Source: Sediminicola sp035798135 (lineage in GTDB: Bacteria; Bacteroidota; Bacteroidia; Flavobacteriales; Flavobacteriaceae). From it: a stretch of DNA of 64,000 nucleotides. The position numbers and the translations under genes are program-made. Position 1 is the first letter of the stretch, and each line of letters starts with the position of its first letter. The notes under the pieces were generated by a model that did not search any database, had not been told where the DNA came from, and saw nothing but the letters and a program-made list of their open reading frames with translations. Shown here one piece after another: positions 61,580-64,000 of this stretch. The stretch covers positions 62,001 to 126,000 of the forward strand of contig JAPFBR010000004.1 of assembly GCA_035798135.1 (NCBI GenBank), in the 5' to 3' direction.

Positions 61580-62086
61580 ATGGAAGGACAAGAAGAATAT
61601 GTTTTAAAACGAATATTGGATGAAAACAAACAAAGTATTTACAGAATTTGCAGAATATATGCAGTCTCTCCTATAGAACCTCAAGATCTTTTCCAAGAAG
61701 TTGTAATCCAAATATGGAAATCGTTACCAAGTTTTAAAAAAAAATCAAGCATAAACACTTGGATCTATAAAATTGCCATAAATGTTTGTACGCGAAGAAA
61801 CCAGCAGATAGAAAACAGTAGCCGAGATACAGTTAGTTTGAAATCTATTGAATTTAAACTTTCCGAATCTCCTACGGACACGTACGAACAAGAAAAGTAT
61901 AAAGCGCTATATAATTGCATCTCTTGCTTAGAAGAAAGTGATCAAAAAATAATGGTACTTTATTTAGAAGAATTAGCCTATAAAGAAATCGCTGAAATCA
62001 CCAATTTAACAGAAAATCATATTGCCGTTAAAATGAAACGAATACGAAAAAAATTATTGGACTGTATAACCCCTAAATTGAAATAA
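61580..62086 (+). CDS. ECF RNA polymerase sigma factor
   Basis: A 168-residue sigma-70 family factor from ATG 61580 (a TTG at 61535 is an alternative). Region 2 reads YRICRIYAVSPIEPQDLFQE and VVIQIWKSLPSFKKKSSINT, and region 4 has LEELAYKEIAEITNLTENHI, the HTH. It should direct RNA polymerase to stress or envelope promoters. The next gene starts within its stop codon (TAATG), so the two are co-regulated. Confidence 0.9.
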   Translation: MEGQEEYVLKRILDENKQSIYRICRIYAVSPIEPQDLFQEVVIQIWKSLPSFKKKSSINTWIYKIAINVCTRRNQQIENSSRDTVSLKSIEFKLSESPTDTYEQEKYKALYNCISCLEESDQKIMVLYLEELAYKEIAEITNLTENHIAVKMKRIRKKLLDCITPKLK

Positions 62087-62373
62087 TGAAACAAGAACAA
62101 ACCTGGAATGACGTAAAAAAAATATGGGGCAACTCTGCAAAAGGAGCGAAAATTAATTTTAAAGTTTCGGAACTTCTCAATGAATTAAAGGGTAAAATGA
62201 GTCAATTTGAAAAAAACTCAATTAAATCTGATATTAATAAAATAAAGCTAGCCTGGGCGAAGGACAAGAAAAAAGTAAGCCAGTTTGAAAAAGATTCCGT
62301 TAAAAAAGACCTTAATATATTGACTTCTTTTCTAAAGAAAATAGTTACTAAATTCAAACCTAAAAATGAATAA
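62086..62373 (+). CDS. Small soluble protein coupled to the ECF sigma factor
   Basis: A 95-residue basic protein whose ATG overlaps the sigma factor stop (TAATG). It contains two similar segments, MSQFEKNSIKSDINKI and VSQFEKDSVKKDLNIL. It has no membrane helix or Cys motif, unlike ordinary anti-sigma factors of this phylum. Being translationally coupled, it is a good candidate for a sigma-factor-binding regulator, but nothing in the sequence proves it. Confidence 0.7.
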   Translation: MKQEQTWNDVKKIWGNSAKGAKINFKVSELLNELKGKMSQFEKNSIKSDINKIKLAWAKDKKKVSQFEKDSVKKDLNILTSFLKKIVTKFKPKNE

Positions 62374-62523
62374 CCACAACCAACATCCCATAAAATAAAT
62401 AGAGAAAGAAGCAGTGATTTCTAGTGGTTTGGGCTTTTTTATGTAATCGCCAAATTTAAAAGTTAGATTGCTCTTAACTAAAACATGTCGCACATTTTCC
62501 GCCCTACTATTCCTATACACAAC

Positions 62524-62543
62524 CGTTGTATGCAATTATAAAA
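62524..62543. repeat. CGTTGTA-type boundary motif, second copy
   Basis: CGTTGTATGCAATTATAAAA, similar to 59755-59773. It precedes the DUF4386 gene by about 70 nt. Confidence 0.35.
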
Positions 62544-62614
62544 CGTATACTCCATTGTAACATTCTAGAGTTTGCAACGCCCTATTCCCAATCAATCAAC
62601 TAATCAATCAAAAT

Positions 62615-63301
62615 ATGAAATCAAATAAAAAAATTGGAAGGATCCTAGGGTTTTTGTTTCTACTCGTTTTTATTATAGGTGTAACGATGTATCAATTTTT
62701 ACAGAGTCCACTTTTTATGGATAATTTTCTTTCCGCCACTTCCTCAAGTGCTAATCAAATTATAATTTCTTCATTACTAGGAGTTTTAAGCGGAGTTTTA
62801 TCGGTTATTATTTCAGTTTTACTGCTCCCAATTTTCAAAAGATATAATGCCAACCTCGCCTATAGTTACTTTGCTTTTAGTATTCTTTATTTCGTAGCTA
62901 TTGTCATTGACAATGTAAGTGTCCTTTCACTACTTGAATTGAGCAAAGAGTATGTAAAAAATGGAGGGGAAAATTCTGATTCATTTAAGATTATTGGAAC
63001 TGTTTTATATGGCAGACACTGGTGGACTCACTATTTTACATTACTGATTTCATGCTTTCCTGTTTTTGTTCTATACTATACTTTATACTTGTCTAAATTA
63101 GTTCCTAGAATTATTTCGGTTATTGGGATCCTAGCTGTGATTATGATGTTTACAGAAGAACTCTTCTCCATGTTTGGGTTTGGCATAAGCATGAATATGC
63201 TTCTACCAATGGGTTTAATTCAACTATTTCTTCCTTTTTGGTTACTATATAAAGGATTGAATTCATCAATGTTGGAAACCGAAATTAAAGAACAGAACTA
63301 A
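62615..63301 (+). CDS. DUF4386 domain membrane protein
   Basis: A 228-residue protein with six hydrophobic helices. The start MKSNKKIGRILGFLFLLVFI and the loops (ANQIIISSLLGVLSGVLSVI, and HWWTHYFTLLIS) match DUF4386. Function unknown. AT-rich like its neighbours, with no promoter clearly assigned. Confidence 0.8.
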   Translation: MKSNKKIGRILGFLFLLVFIIGVTMYQFLQSPLFMDNFLSATSSSANQIIISSLLGVLSGVLSVIISVLLLPIFKRYNANLAYSYFAFSILYFVAIVIDNVSVLSLLELSKEYVKNGGENSDSFKIIGTVLYGRHWWTHYFTLLISCFPVFVLYYTLYLSKLVPRIISVIGILAVIMMFTEELFSMFGFGISMNMLLPMGLIQLFLPFWLLYKGLNSSMLETEIKEQN

Positions 63302-63384
63302 GCGTTGAAAAACTTATATTCAACAAGTGGTATTAAGTTTCTATAATATCTCGGCAACATAATTAACATACCTTCACAAGAAGT

Positions 63385-63421
63385 AAAAAAAAATGTCGCC
63401 CACATGTAGTAGGCGACATTG
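63385..63421 (-). terminator. Intrinsic terminator of the porin-like gene
   Basis: AATGTCGCC (63392-63400) and GGCGACATT (63412-63420) pair perfectly around an 11-nt loop. On the minus strand the stem is followed by a run of eight or more T, a strong rho-independent terminator 50 nt beyond the stop at 63473. Confidence 0.85.
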
Positions 63422-63472
63422 AACTATAGCAAAACTAATAGTAAAACTTAAATATTGAATATTTCTTGTAGC

Positions 63473-64000
63473 TTAGGATTTATGCTTAAATAAATAAAAG
63501 ACACCAACTTGAAAACCTCTGTTGAAGGCTTTGGAAGAATCATCTTCGTTGATATTACTAATTCCATAGTTATAACGTGCGTCTACTCCAAAACCTGATG
63601 GTGGGTGTACATAACTGGCTCCAACACTTAGTGCAAAATCGATGGATTTTATATCATCTTTAATATCTACACTTATACCATCACCCTTGACTTTAGCGCT
63701 AGTTAAAAAACCAACTTGCGGACCTGCTTGAAGTCTAAAACCATTGTCATACATATATTGAAAAAGAACCGGCACATTAATATAATCCAAATTTACTTTC
63801 AGGTCGGCACCACTTTCATTGCCTTTGGTTCCTTGTGTAGAATAAACAATTTCGGGCTGAATCCCAAAACGATCGGAGATATGAACGTGCCCCAAAAGAC
63901 CAAGATTGTACCCTAGTTTGGTCTCAGCGTCTTCGGTGTCATCACCGCCTACAGTATAGGCGTTTAATCCTCCCTTTATTCCAATATTCACTTCTTGGGC
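63473..64000 (-). CDS. Outer-membrane beta-barrel (porin-like) protein, partial at 5' end
   Basis: The frame is open to the right edge and the visible part starts AQEVNIGIKGGLNAYTVGG, where the AQ suggests a signal-peptide cleavage site just beyond the window. The remaining 175 residues alternate amphipathic strands (VHISDRFGIQPEIVYSTQG, YINVPVLFQYMYDNGFRLQA) and end FQVGVFYLFKHKS with an aromatic-rich last strand. This is the small eight-stranded PorT/OmpW-like outer-membrane family. The true start lies outside. Confidence 0.82.
   Translation of the reverse strand, partial: AQEVNIGIKGGLNAYTVGGDDTEDAETKLGYNLGLLGHVHISDRFGIQPEIVYSTQGTKGNESGADLKVNLDYINVPVLFQYMYDNGFRLQAGPQVGFLTSAKVKGDGISVDIKDDIKSIDFALSVGASYVHPPSGFGVDARYNYGISNINEDDSSKAFNRGFQVGVFYLFKHKS

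Noticed and set aside
1..64000. CRISPR arrays, tRNA or rRNA genes, transposases and phage genes
   Set aside because: None was recognised on either strand. The only perfect tandem repeat is the short heptamer at 58835.

Overview
The window looks like a chromosomal segment of a marine member of the Flavobacteriaceae (Bacteroidota). The gene families are typical of that group (dodecin, DUF302, DUF2267, receiver-CRP fusions, DUF1343, Wzx/Wzy polysaccharide genes). Many intergenic regions carry the Bacteroidota -7 promoter element TAnnTTTG, and Shine-Dalgarno sequences are weak. No rRNA, tRNA, CRISPR array or insertion sequence was recognised.

Layout. (1) 1-8743, minus strand: a polysaccharide assembly operon with a WecA/MraY-type initiator, Wzx flippase, Wzy-like polymerase, two GT4 glycosyltransferases, a PaaK/CapK-type adenylating enzyme and a formyltransferase-like protein cut by the window edge. 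(2) About 9.5-46.3 kb: a stress and redox island. It holds universal stress proteins, dodecin, YtxH, DUF302, DUF2267 and DUF2892 proteins, thioredoxin, a beta-CASP MBL protein, an ATP-cone nuclease-like protein, an interrupted MscS channel, a group III truncated haemoglobin, a CheB-CheR-PAS protein, three PAS histidine kinases and two receiver-CRP/FNR fusion regulators. (3) 46.3-59.6 kb: sulfur handling and general metabolism (MBL-rhodanese fusion, SulP transporter, cysteine synthase-like enzyme, M20 peptidase, FtsX-type permease, NamZ-like glycosidase, QueE and others). (4) About 59.6-63.4 kb: an AT-rich block with a GT39-like membrane protein, an ECF sigma factor with a small coupled partner, and a DUF4386 protein. 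A porin-like gene runs off the right edge.

The main discovery is in region 2. Eighteen 12-bp operators of the form TGA[T/C]-N4-[A/G]TCA lie upstream of stress genes. In every case a -7-like box (TAnnTT.. or close) begins exactly 35 nt after the first operator base, which puts the operator centre near -41.5, the position used for class II CRP/FNR activation. One operator serves two divergent promoters, so 19 promoters follow the rule. The two receiver-CRP fusions keep the E...R recognition pair of FNR but have Ile where FNR has Ser, consistent with an operator core lacking the outer T of TTGAT. One kinase-regulator operon carries such an operator itself, implying autoregulation.

Two of these promoters drive no protein gene. 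They precede two tandem, related, structured RNAs of about 200 nt (about 16305-16503 and 16574-16781). Each has the same operator/-7 geometry, a boxA-like GTTCTTTRAAA, a long closing stem, an inner CCC/GGG hairpin and an intrinsic terminator. I regard these as a candidate undescribed small-RNA family within an oxygen or redox regulon. The island also shows recent gene decay: an in-frame TGA in mscS, a frameshift in a lipoprotein signal peptide, a frameshifted small gene coupled by GTGA to an SDR gene, and a start-less gene fragment.
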